A stretch of DNA of 12,577 nucleotides from UMGS1649 sp045637095 (GTDB lineage: Bacteria > Bacillota > Clostridia > TANB77 > CAG-465): contig JAZTYX010000024.1 of the NCBI GenBank assembly GCA_045637095.1, positions 1-12,577 on the forward strand. Direction: 5' to 3'. Of the stretch, positions 1 to 6,286 are shown in pieces; positions within the stretch are counted from its first letter, which is position 1, and each line of letters opens with the position of its first letter. The translations under genes were made by a program, and so were the position numbers. The notes below the pieces were generated by a model that saw only the letters and a list, made by a program, of their open reading frames with translations, did not search any database and had not been told where the DNA came from.

Positions 1-119
1 TTTTGAAGAGATAGATATGTATTATTTTGATTTAGAATATCTGTTATCATTTTGTTGCATGTTTTACATTTACAACATAGACAATCGTTTATGCTGATAT
101 TAATGTTTTTGTTCTCCAT
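1..119 (-). CDS. Small Cys-rich protein, 3' end cut by window edge
   Basis: Partial gene too short for routine ORF calling. The ATG is at 119 on the minus strand and 39 codons are open to the window edge. The start is supported by a G-rich Shine-Dalgarno (GGGGTGGG, then ATT, then ATG). The visible protein is a polar N-terminus followed by a dense cysteine cluster at residues 13-21, CLCCKCKTC, with Cys13, 15, 16, 18 and 21. There is no signal peptide or membrane segment in the visible part. It begins only 10 bases after the stop of the gene at 438-130 and shares that gene's start context (GGTGG, then ATTATGGAGAA in both), so the pair is almost certainly co-transcribed. The Cys cluster could bind metal or form disulfide cross-links, as in spore-coat, exosporium or appendage proteins; that role is inference. 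I do not recognise a family. Confidence 0.6.
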   Translation of the reverse strand, partial: MENKNINISINDCLCCKCKTCNKMITDILNQNNTYLSLQ

Positions 120-129
120 AATCCCACCC

Positions 130-438
130 CTAAACTAATGCACAGCATCTGCTAGAAGCAAATAATTGCACCTTAAAAGTACCGCTGTCTAATGGTAGGT
201 CAATAAGTATTGTTTCGCTATTATTTATTGTAAATGTAAGGTTAAGATTTAGAGCAGAGTTATTTATTAGTATAGTTAACGAATCATTAGAAGCACTTTG
301 GATATTTATTGTATAACCATAATACAGATCTATTATTGTACTGCTTGAAAGGTTTGTATATATTTTTTCTGAAGTTATTGGAACACCACTTTGACACACT
401 TTGAATCTAACCGCTAAGAAATAACAAACATTCTCCAT
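130..438 (-). CDS. Small beta-rich protein with terminal cysteines; possible spore-surface/appendage subunit
   Basis: 102 residues, with ATG at 438 and Shine-Dalgarno AGGTGG five bases upstream. No signal peptide or convincing membrane helix. The middle (about residues 24-95) alternates polar and hydrophobic residues with many Asn/Ser/Thr, as in an all-beta sandwich. Cysteines occur only at the ends: Cys5 and Cys15 at the N-terminus and a Cys98-Cys99 pair four residues from the C-terminus. A beta core with cysteines in the terminal arms recalls self-assembling, disulfide-linked endospore appendage subunits (Ena, DUF3992), but I see no diagnostic motif and the resemblance is one of architecture only. 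It heads a tandem pair with the Cys-rich gene at 119-1 and lies divergent from the hydrolase at 531. A SigE/SigK-like promoter at 490-464 would fit expression in the sporulation mother cell. Real gene: likely. Function: unknown. Confidence 0.65.
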   Translation of the reverse strand: MENVCYFLAVRFKVCQSGVPITSEKIYTNLSSSTIIDLYYGYTINIQSASNDSLTILINNSALNLNLTFTINNSETILIDLPLDSGTFKVQLFASSRCCALV

Positions 439-463
439 AATACCACCTATATTTTATATATTA

Positions 464-490
464 CAGTATATGTTTATTATTGCTAAATGT
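464..490 (-). promoter_or_regulatory. Candidate SigE/SigK-type promoter for the small Cys-protein genes
   Basis: Read on the minus strand, the box CATATACTG lies at 472-464, with AC at 490-489, 16 bases upstream. Known SigK promoters have AC, 16-17 bases, then CATANNNTA, which matches in all but the last base. SigE has a CATACANT -10, with one mismatch here. The box sits about 25 bases before the ATG at 438, leaving room for the AGGTGG ribosome site at 448-443. The region is AT-rich, so a chance match is possible. No convincing SigA promoter was found for this strand. Confidence 0.35.
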
Positions 491-530
491 TTACCTTTAT
501 GATAGTATAACTGTATATTAGAGGTGTAAT

Positions 531-1613
531 ATGACAAAAGAATATATAAACTCAAAGGGTAAGAAATTTATTGGCCATTTAGTGTTAAAACCAAATGGAG
601 ATAATGCATTGCCATATATATTAGTTGTACCAAAAACTTTAGATGATGGTAAAAATATAGTACTAGAAAGTGTTAACTATGAAGGCACCAATGATCCAAT
701 AAGAATTGCAGATAGAGTAATTGAGGGCTTAAGAGGGACAGTAGAAATTGTGGATGATGCGCCAATATTAATACCATTTGTACCAGATGTAAAGGGTGGT
801 AGACCATACTACCAACAATTATCTAGAGAATGTTTTGAAGGAGACTACCCTATAGATTTTGATAGAGTAGATTTACGCGTGTTAGACACATTAAAAGAAG
901 CAAAAGAGCTAATAAAACAAGAATACCAAAAAACAACAGAAGAAAAAGTTTTTCTTAACGGCTACTCTTCATCAGGCGTGTTTGCACAAAGATTTGCGAT
1001 GTTACATCCAGAAGTTGTAGATAGAGCTCTAATTGGTGGGGCAGCAGGAACTATTCCAATTCCAACAGATGAATTAGAATATCCTTTTGGAACAAAAGAT
1101 TTTAAGAGATTATTTGGTAAAGAATTTAATTTAGAAGCGTATAAACAAATTGAGTTTGCATATTATGTTGCAGAACTTGAGGCAAATAAAGAAGCATGGG
1201 AATTTGATACTGAAGGTAGAGTGGTAAAAAGAGATGCCAAAGGAAATCCCACAGACAAAACACAAGTTATAGCGCCAATGCACGATATGTCGTATTTAGT
1301 AAGAGCAACAGGAGTTAAACAAGGAAAAGAACAAAGAGCACTATGGGGAAAAGATTTAGCAGATAGATATGAAAATTGTTTAGCATACTACACAGCAAAT
1401 GGATATAACATAAGCAGCAAGATATATAAAGGATCTTCTCATGGTGGAATATATAGTTCTTCTAATCCATCAAGACTAGGAGTATTAAAAGATATTATAG
1501 GTTTTTATAAGCACCACAAGCCATTAGAACAAGATATGTATAGCGCAGAAAGAATTTCTATGGAAAAGCAAAGAGAACGTGAAAGAATAGCAAAAAGCTA
1601 TGAGGATAGGTAA
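531..1613 (+). CDS. Alpha/beta-hydrolase-fold protein (putative esterase)
   Basis: 360 residues, no signal peptide, so probably cytosolic. Shine-Dalgarno GAGGTG at 521-526 supports the ATG. A hydrophobic strand leads into the nucleophile-elbow motif GYSSSG at residues 144-149, giving Ser146-Ser148 as candidate nucleophiles, and GSSHGG at 301-306 supplies the likely catalytic His304. Strand/helix alternation around them (for example residues 28-34 and 76-84) fits an alpha/beta hydrolase. The region between about 180 and 285 looks like a large lid or cap insertion rich in charged and aromatic residues; the acid residue is not clear. The C-terminus (335-360) is a charged helix. Substrate is unknown; a carboxylesterase or PHB-depolymerase-like hydrolase are both possible. 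Its TAA stop directly abuts the ATG of the LRR protein gene at 1614, so the two are probably translationally coupled. Confidence 0.8.
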   Translation: MTKEYINSKGKKFIGHLVLKPNGDNALPYILVVPKTLDDGKNIVLESVNYEGTNDPIRIADRVIEGLRGTVEIVDDAPILIPFVPDVKGGRPYYQQLSRECFEGDYPIDFDRVDLRVLDTLKEAKELIKQEYQKTTEEKVFLNGYSSSGVFAQRFAMLHPEVVDRALIGGAAGTIPIPTDELEYPFGTKDFKRLFGKEFNLEAYKQIEFAYYVAELEANKEAWEFDTEGRVVKRDAKGNPTDKTQVIAPMHDMSYLVRATGVKQGKEQRALWGKDLADRYENCLAYYTANGYNISSKIYKGSSHGGIYSSSNPSRLGVLKDIIGFYKHHKPLEQDMYSAERISMEKQRERERIAKSYEDR

Positions 1614-2720
1614 ATGAGAAAGAGAACAAAAAGAAAGTTAATTAGAATTGGTTTTTTTGTTGTTTTAATTATCTTAGCTGTTGTTGTCATTAAAGCTAAT
1701 AATAAAGATGAAGTGGTAAAAAGTGAAGTAGACATTAAACTAGAAAAAGAGTTTGTAGAAGTGAAAAAACAAGCGGCCACTTTAAAGGCTAAGGCTCTTT
1801 CAATAGGTAAAAAAGATAATATTGAAATTCTGGAATTTGTTATTAAGTCTTTACAAAATGATGGTGTAGATACAAACAAATATTGGATTACTAATTATAA
1901 TAAAGATATAGTAGTAGCATTAAAACATAAGGGGCTTTTAGCAGAGGCGGGATATTATAAGTCTGGAACTAATTTTAATGAAATTATACATAAATGGGAT
2001 ACGTTGTATAGTAAAAGAATAATTAATTATGTTGATGATAGGCTTGAACAACTAAAAGATGCTAAAGAAAAAATTGATGTTGTTATATCTTCGGATATTA
2101 CTGAAATAAAAAACAGAGTTTTTGAAGATAATATGTCAGTTGGAACAGTTGTTGTTCCGTCAACCGTTAATAAGATAGATAAGAAAGCGTTTGTTAATGT
2201 GGCTTTTAGTGAAATAGTATTCTTAGCTACTGTAAATGAAATAGACAGTTTGTTTACAGATAATAGTAAGTTAGAAAAAATAACATTTAACCAAAATATA
2301 TCTAAAATATGCGGCAATTCATTTAAGAGCGCAAAGATTAAAGAAGTAAATTATATAGGAACTTTAGATAGATTCTTTAGTATATATTATAATATGCTTT
2401 ACGATGTACCAGGACATAGTGGAGAAGCTAAATTATTACTAAATGGCATAGAAATTGATGAGATTAGAGTGCCAGAAGGTATAAAAAATATACACGATTA
2501 TGCATTATATAATTACAAAAATATAAAGAAATTGTATTTACCATCTACATTAGAAAGCATTGGTATATTTGCAACAACTGGCACAAGCATAACAGAAGTA
2601 GAATATAATGGTACTTTGGAAATGTGGAATAAAGTAATAAAAGCTGAAGATTGGATTATAGGCGAAGTTAACTGCGTTGTACAGTGTTTAAACGGAAAAG
2701 TGGAATACAAATCTAAATAA
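1614..2720 (+). CDS. Membrane-anchored BspA-type leucine-rich-repeat protein
   Basis: 368 residues. A basic N-terminus (residues 1-11, mostly Arg/Lys) is followed by one hydrophobic segment at 12-26, which makes a signal anchor with the rest outside the cell. Residues 30-155 are charged and helical. From about 155 the pattern is that of the LRR_5/BspA family: a hydrophobic-spaced beta strand, a VP or LP then ST turn, then I-x-x-x-A/F. Examples are VVVPSTVNKIDKKAF at 179-193 and LYLPSTLESIGIFA at 307-320. Two copies of the Y-x-GT motif that ends such repeats are present at 247-250 and 331-334; the second continues into the typical W338...W347 and a final CLNG. BspA-type proteins usually mediate surface binding; the ligand here is unknown. 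The start abuts the hydrolase stop, with GAGGATAGG just upstream, so the two form an operon. No terminator hairpin is visible before the metK promoter. Confidence 0.8.
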   Translation: MRKRTKRKLIRIGFFVVLIILAVVVIKANNKDEVVKSEVDIKLEKEFVEVKKQAATLKAKALSIGKKDNIEILEFVIKSLQNDGVDTNKYWITNYNKDIVVALKHKGLLAEAGYYKSGTNFNEIIHKWDTLYSKRIINYVDDRLEQLKDAKEKIDVVISSDITEIKNRVFEDNMSVGTVVVPSTVNKIDKKAFVNVAFSEIVFLATVNEIDSLFTDNSKLEKITFNQNISKICGNSFKSAKIKEVNYIGTLDRFFSIYYNMLYDVPGHSGEAKLLLNGIEIDEIRVPEGIKNIHDYALYNYKNIKKLYLPSTLESIGIFATTGTSITEVEYNGTLEMWNKVIKAEDWIIGEVNCVVQCLNGKVEYKSK

Positions 2721-2723
2721 TTA

Positions 2724-2751
2724 TTGACAAAAATAAATTAAAGTATATAAT
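2724..2751 (+). promoter_or_regulatory. SigA-type promoter of the metK riboswitch leader
   Basis: Perfect -35 TTGACA at 2724-2729 and perfect -10 TATAAT at 2746-2751, separated by 16 bases. Transcription would begin near 2758, giving a leader of roughly 190 bases that contains the SAM riboswitch. The promoter starts only four bases after the preceding stop codon. Confidence 0.85.
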
Positions 2752-2772
2752 GAATATAGAATTAAATAACAA

Positions 2773-2865
2773 CCTTATTAAGAGTGATGGAGGGAACAGG
2801 CCCTATGAAGTCCAGCAACCTATTTAGTTAGGTGCTAAATCCTGCGGTTTAACCGGAAGATGAGG
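2773..2865 (+). ncRNA. SAM-I (S-box) riboswitch aptamer
   Basis: The conserved S-box core is directly readable: TGATGGAGGGA (kink-turn and P2 strand) at 2785-2795, GGCCCTATGAAG at 2799-2810, CAGCAACC at 2813-2820, GGTGCTAAATCCTGC at 2831-2845, and GATGAGG at 2859-2865. P1 closes between 2773-2778 and 2860-2865 (six pairs, one G-T). P2 uses AGGG/CCCT, P3 uses AGC/GCT with ACC/GGT, and P4 is the small hairpin CGGTTTAACCG at 2845-2855. This class binds S-adenosylmethionine and, in Firmicutes, normally causes early termination when SAM is abundant. The downstream gene makes SAM, so this is feedback control of metK. Confidence 0.97.
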
Positions 2866-2870
2866 AAATT

Positions 2871-2904
2871 AACACTCTAGGTTAAACTAGGGTGTTTTTA
2901 TTTT
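2871..2904 (+). terminator. Riboswitch-controlled intrinsic terminator
   Basis: Ten-pair stem 2871-2880 with 2887-2896 (one G-T pair), six-base loop GTTAAA, then a T-rich tract to 2904. It lies directly after the S-box aptamer and before metK, as expected of the off switch. A competing pairing is visible: GTTTAACC at 2847-2854 (inside P4) is fully complementary to GGTTAAAC at 2880-2887 (terminator loop and flanks), so it could serve as the antiterminator when SAM is absent. Confidence 0.9.
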
Positions 2905-2945
2905 AATTATGTAATAAGTATAAAATAAATAAAGGAGGAAATATT

Positions 2946-4121
2946 ATGAAATTATTTACATCAGAATCAGTAACAGAAGGGCATCCGGATAAGGTGTGTG
3001 ACCAAATAAGTGATGCGGTGCTTGATGCATATTTTAGTGGAGATCCAAATTCTAGAGTGGCTTGCGAGTGCTCTGTATCAAATAGAAGATTATTAATAAT
3101 GGGAGAAATAACAAGCAAGGCCAATGTGGATATAGAAAAGGTTGCTAGAGAAAAAATCTTAGAAATTGGTTATAATAAAGATGAATATTTATTTAACGGA
3201 AATAATGTAGATATATTAATAGACGTACATAACCAAAGTGCAGATATAGCATTAGGGGTAGATAACGCTAAGGAAAGTAAAGAAAATATAATGGAAGATA
3301 CTTTGGGTGCTGGAGATCAAGGAATGATGTTTGGTTATGCAACAAATGAAATAGAAGAAGTGTTTATGCCAGCTGCTATATACTATTCCCATAAACTTGC
3401 TGTAAGGCTAACTGAAGCAAGAAAAACTAAGGTGGTAGATTATCTAAGACCAGATGGTAAAACTCAAATAACAGCTAAATATGACGATAATAATAAGTTT
3501 ATAGGTATAGATACTATAGTCGTATCTACACAACATGATGATAACATTCCACATGATAGAATAGAAAAGGATATTATAGAGCATGTAATTAAACCAATTA
3601 TTCCAGATGAACTTATGGATGAAAATACAAAGATATATATTAATCCAACTGGTAACTTTGTAATAGGTGGACCAGCAGGTGATAGTGGACTTACTGGAAG
3701 AAAAATAATAGTGGATACATATGGTGGCTATGCACCACATGGTGGCGGTGCGTTCTCGGGTAAAGATCCAACTAAAGTGGACAGAAGTGCAGCATATTAC
3801 GCTAGATATGTTGCAAAACACATAGTGGCAGCTGGATTTGCAGATAAATGTGAAATCCAAGTTGCTTATGCAATAGGTGTAGCAAAACCTGTATCTATAA
3901 ATGTAAATACATTTGGAACAAACAAAATAGATGAGACTAAAATACTTGAATTAATAGATAATGTTTTTGATTTTAAACCTGCTAATATAATTAAAGAATT
4001 AGGTCTAAGAGCACCAATATACAGTAAAACTGCAGCGTATGGTCATTTTGGACATAACGAATATAACTGGGAAAAATTAAACAAACTAGAAGAATGTAAA
4101 AGTTATATAAAAGCAATATAA
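2946..4121 (+). CDS. metK: S-adenosylmethionine synthase (methionine adenosyltransferase)
   Basis: 391 residues, the usual length for bacterial MetK. It makes SAM from methionine and ATP, releasing phosphate and pyrophosphate, in the cytosol as a tetramer. Family signatures are clear: SESVTEGHPDK at residues 6-16 (ATP/metal site), GAGDQGMMFGYA at 121-132, and the glycine-rich GGGAFSGKDPTKVDRS at 266-281. The three-domain pattern ends normally in a His/Tyr/Trp-rich tail (FGHNEYNWEKL). Start: AGGAGG at 2933-2938, seven bases before the ATG. It is preceded by its own promoter, S-box riboswitch and terminator, so expression should fall when SAM is plentiful. It is followed by a terminator at 4145-4185 and is therefore monocistronic. 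No missing residues noted. Confidence 0.98.
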   Translation: MKLFTSESVTEGHPDKVCDQISDAVLDAYFSGDPNSRVACECSVSNRRLLIMGEITSKANVDIEKVAREKILEIGYNKDEYLFNGNNVDILIDVHNQSADIALGVDNAKESKENIMEDTLGAGDQGMMFGYATNEIEEVFMPAAIYYSHKLAVRLTEARKTKVVDYLRPDGKTQITAKYDDNNKFIGIDTIVVSTQHDDNIPHDRIEKDIIEHVIKPIIPDELMDENTKIYINPTGNFVIGGPAGDSGLTGRKIIVDTYGGYAPHGGGAFSGKDPTKVDRSAAYYARYVAKHIVAAGFADKCEIQVAYAIGVAKPVSINVNTFGTNKIDETKILELIDNVFDFKPANIIKELGLRAPIYSKTAAYGHFGHNEYNWEKLNKLEECKSYIKAI

Positions 4122-4135
4122 ATGTTTACATAATA

Positions 4136-4165
4136 TTGAAATATAAACTACTCTTATGTTATAAT
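4136..4165 (+). promoter_or_regulatory. SigA-type promoter overlapping the metK terminator
   Basis: TTGAAA at 4136-4141 and TATAAT at 4160-4165 with 18-base spacing. The -10 hexamer lies in the loop of the metK terminator hairpin, so one stretch of DNA would end the metK transcript and start that of the next gene. Initiation is expected near 4172, about 40 bases before the ATG at 4214. Confidence 0.6.
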
Positions 4166-4185
4166 ATAAGAGTAGTTTGTATTTT
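4145..4185 (+). terminator. metK intrinsic terminator
   Basis: Perfect 13-pair stem, 4145-4157 with 4166-4178, around an eight-base loop (4158-4165), followed by GTATTTTA. The stem is strong but the T tract is interrupted, so efficiency is uncertain. The loop contains the TATAAT of the promoter listed at 4136-4165. Confidence 0.8.
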
Positions 4186-4213
4186 AGCACTAAAAATAAT
4201 TTGGAGGTAGAAT

Positions 4214-4993
4214 ATGAGAAAAAGACGCAAATATATAAAACGAGACTACACAAAACTTACCACGATGGATGTATATAATCTGGTACGGGATAGGGAGCTT
4301 AAGAAATTCCCTAATAACTACTTAGATAAGGACACCATCAAAGAAATCGTACGGCATGTATTCCTTAAAGAACTCAAACTGACGCGTAAAGATATAATTA
4401 GTTTAGACCACAAATTCTTCATGGAACTTAACATGGGAGGCTTTAGAAAGTTTTTCGACATGAAAGAATATAAACTCTTAAGTTACTGTTTCCCTGAAAT
4501 GGATATAAGAGCGTGGGAACTAAGAAAGGTCGAACCACAGTTTTGGGAGGATAAGGAAAACCAGAAAGAGTTTATTCTCTGGGCTATGGCAAAAGAAGGT
4601 ATTGATCCATACTCGAAGGAAGACTTAAGACGGTTTACTGCTCGAACGATTATCAAACACGGAGGCTCAAGAATCCTTAAAGCGGAAGATGATATCTATA
4701 CTATCATAGCTCCTGTAATTAATTACAGATTCAAGGAATGGGAGATTATGAAAGTAAGAGCGTGGAAGCAAGAAAAAATCATTGCTGCGGTTAAGTGGCT
4801 GGTGGAAGAAAAGATGCACTATACAATGGAACAAGCTTGTACCTTGAAAGTAAGCGATTTCAAGAGATATAATCTTGATGGAATGCTTCAAAAAGGTTGC
4901 AACCATAGTATTATGTACGCATTAAATCTTGCCTACGGAGATATCTTTACACGCGACAGCATCAGAGGAATGAGACTCAAAACAAGTGACTAA
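4214..4993 (+). CDS. Three-repeat protein of unknown function, compositionally distinct
   Basis: 259 residues, start supported by GGAGGT at 4203-4208. No signal peptide or membrane segment; a very basic N-terminus (residues 1-10, seven Arg/Lys) suggests contact with nucleic acid, which is inference. After about residue 41 the protein consists of three diverged units of about 70 residues. Aligned landmarks are LNMGGF (72-77) with LDGML (221-225), the AWEL/EWEIM motif at 100-103 and 175-179, Trp111 with Trp184, and W123 with W195 in a helix of the type I-L-W-A or V-K-W-L. I do not recognise the family with certainty; it resembles repeat proteins of unknown function in Bacilli and Clostridia. 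It has its own promoter and terminator. Hand counts of three 60-base stretches gave 37-42% G+C against 28% for two stretches of metK, and it uses CGA, CGG, CGC and CGT codons freely, so it may have been acquired horizontally. Confidence 0.75.
   Translation: MRKRRKYIKRDYTKLTTMDVYNLVRDRELKKFPNNYLDKDTIKEIVRHVFLKELKLTRKDIISLDHKFFMELNMGGFRKFFDMKEYKLLSYCFPEMDIRAWELRKVEPQFWEDKENQKEFILWAMAKEGIDPYSKEDLRRFTARTIIKHGGSRILKAEDDIYTIIAPVINYRFKEWEIMKVRAWKQEKIIAAVKWLVEEKMHYTMEQACTLKVSDFKRYNLDGMLQKGCNHSIMYALNLAYGDIFTRDSIRGMRLKTSD
4334..4969 (+). repeat. Three diverged tandem protein repeats of ~70 residues
   Basis: Approximate units are 4334-4555 (residues 41-114), 4556-4765 (115-184) and 4766-4969 (185-252). 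Each reads as: an opening helix, a polar linker, a hydrophobic/glycine motif (LNMGGF, HGGSRIL, LDGML), a short helix rich in aliphatic residues, a W-E-containing turn (first two units only), then the next helix. The similarity is at protein level only; the DNA is not repeated, so the duplications are old. Confidence 0.55.
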
Positions 4994-4999
4994 ATAAAG

Positions 5000-5031
5000 A
5001 CACTCTTGTACTATTGTACAAGGGTGTTTTT
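5000..5031 (+). terminator. Intrinsic terminator of the three-repeat gene
   Basis: Twelve-pair stem, 5000-5011 with 5016-5027 (one G-T), loop TATT, followed by a T run to 5031. It begins seven bases after the stop codon. Confidence 0.9.
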
Positions 5032-5069
5032 ATATGCAAAAAATTATATTATAAAAACACATTTATTAG

Positions 5070-5098
5070 TTGAAAAAGCAAAGACACAGTTGTATAAT
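5070..5098 (+). promoter_or_regulatory. SigA-type promoter for the propeller-like protein gene
   Basis: TTGAAA at 5070-5075 and TATAAT at 5093-5098 with the ideal 17-base spacing. It gives a short leader before the ribosome site AGGAGG at 5111-5116. Confidence 0.8.
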
Positions 5099-5123
5099 AT
5101 AGGAAAAGTTAGGAGGGGTGAGT

Positions 5124-6203
5124 ATGGAATATTCAGATAAGAATGCAATGTCTAGAAAAGAATATTTAAAGAGTAAAAATAAGAGTAGATTTGGCATAAG
5201 AACTGTTAAATATATGTTGATTATTGTCGTAATAGCGCTATTATCTATTTATCTTTGGAAACAGCTAAATATATATAATAATGTTACAAAAATTGCAAAT
5301 CAAGTGCTAGAAGAAACAGCGTTAGCTAGAACTCTAAAAATGTATTATATATCTGAAGGCTATACAAAAGATGCTCCTAATTCTGTAATGCTATATAAAG
5401 CAACAGATGAATCTAGAACTAAAATAGAAGGTACAGAAAACTTTAATAATATTAAACTTGTTGAAGATAAATTATTCGGTTTAGAAAATAAATCTTTATA
5501 CTCTGTAAATGTACAAACTTTAGAAAAGACAGATTATTCCTTAGCTGATGTTTATGAGTATATTGTTAGAGGAAATAAAATATATTATTATTCTGTAAAT
5601 AAAAAATCAGAAAAAACAGGCATATATGTATATGATATAGATACTAAAAAATCTTCACAATTAATTACTGCTGAAGTAACTCAATTCGTTATGGACGATA
5701 TGTATATATTCGTTGTAACAAAAGGAAAAACTGCTAAAAGTATCGTAAGATACAATATAAATGGAAGCGGCAGAACTGTTTTAACAAATAAAGAAATTGT
5801 TTCTCATATATTATTAAATGGTTCAAATGTATATTTTGTTGCTGATGAATTGTTATATAAAATGAACAAGAATGGCAAGGATATAACTAAACTTACAGAT
5901 AATAAATTATACTTAGACGCCGATGTTAAAGGTAGTTATTCACTGGAAAATATGATTGCTGTTAAAAATCATCTAGTATATTATATTAATAAGAACGAAA
6001 ACAATATATTATATGTAATAGATATGAACAAAAAAGAAGAACAAGCCCTTACTAAAAAGGCTGTAGAAAGTCTAAAAATAGTTGATCATATACTATACTT
6101 TAAATTGAACTCGGATTTAGCTTTCTATAAAGTGAATTTAGAAACAGGTAAGATGGAACAAATAACAAGCATTCGTGGAAGTGAGTATATTTGTATAAAC
6201 TAA
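5124..6203 (+). CDS. Membrane-anchored beta-propeller-like protein (DUF5050-type)
   Basis: 359 residues from ATG 5124. An in-frame GTG at 5118 is only one base after the AGGAGG site (5111-5116), whereas the ATG is seven bases away, so the ATG is preferred. A charged N-terminus (1-28) is followed by one membrane helix at about 29-45; the remainder should be outside the cell. From about residue 80 there are repeated short units of the type hydrophobic-Y-Y/F, a turn with N/D/G, then IY-x-Y/V-D/N and a K-x-L-T ending (for example around 145-175, 190-215, 225-255 and 280-305). This is the pattern of DUF5050 or TolB-like beta-propeller blades. There are no catalytic motifs; such domains usually bind other proteins or sugars. 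It has its own promoter and a shared terminator at 6245-6281, so it is monocistronic. Fold call: moderate. Function: unknown. Confidence 0.75.
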   Translation: MEYSDKNAMSRKEYLKSKNKSRFGIRTVKYMLIIVVIALLSIYLWKQLNIYNNVTKIANQVLEETALARTLKMYYISEGYTKDAPNSVMLYKATDESRTKIEGTENFNNIKLVEDKLFGLENKSLYSVNVQTLEKTDYSLADVYEYIVRGNKIYYYSVNKKSEKTGIYVYDIDTKKSSQLITAEVTQFVMDDMYIFVVTKGKTAKSIVRYNINGSGRTVLTNKEIVSHILLNGSNVYFVADELLYKMNKNGKDITKLTDNKLYLDADVKGSYSLENMIAVKNHLVYYINKNENNILYVIDMNKKEEQALTKKAVESLKIVDHILYFKLNSDLAFYKVNLETGKMEQITSIRGSEYICIN

Positions 6204-6244
6204 TTGATTTTGAGTTAAATTAGTATTTAATATTTTGAATAAAT

Positions 6245-6281
6245 AATAACACCGTTACTTTTGGTAACGGTGTTATTTTAT
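6245..6281. terminator. Bidirectional terminator between convergent genes
   Basis: Perfect 14-pair stem, 6245-6258 with 6264-6277, with a five-base loop. The T tract on the plus strand is good (TTATTTTA); on the minus strand the tail is AT-rich but weaker. It ends both the propeller-like gene (plus) and the MFS gene (minus, stop at 6289-6287). Confidence 0.9.
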
Positions 6282-6286
6282 ATAAT

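Noticed and set aside
490..519. SigA promoter for the hydrolase gene (TTTACC-18-TATATT)
   Set aside because: Initiation would fall within the ribosome site at 521-526, leaving almost no leader. Other box pairs have poor spacing, so no promoter is called.
1598..1879. 93-codon minus-strand reading frame with hydrophobic C-terminus
   Set aside because: Antisense to the N-terminal helix of the LRR protein; its hydrophobicity mirrors that coding sequence.
3444..3860. 138-codon minus-strand reading frame within metK
   Set aside because: It is fully antisense to a strongly conserved metK. The translated sequence is Ile/Tyr/Cys/Ser-rich low-complexity with no ribosome site of note.
5118..5123. GTG at 5118 as the start of the propeller-like gene
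   Set aside because: It lies one base after the AGGAGG ribosome site; ATG 5124 has the normal seven-base spacing.
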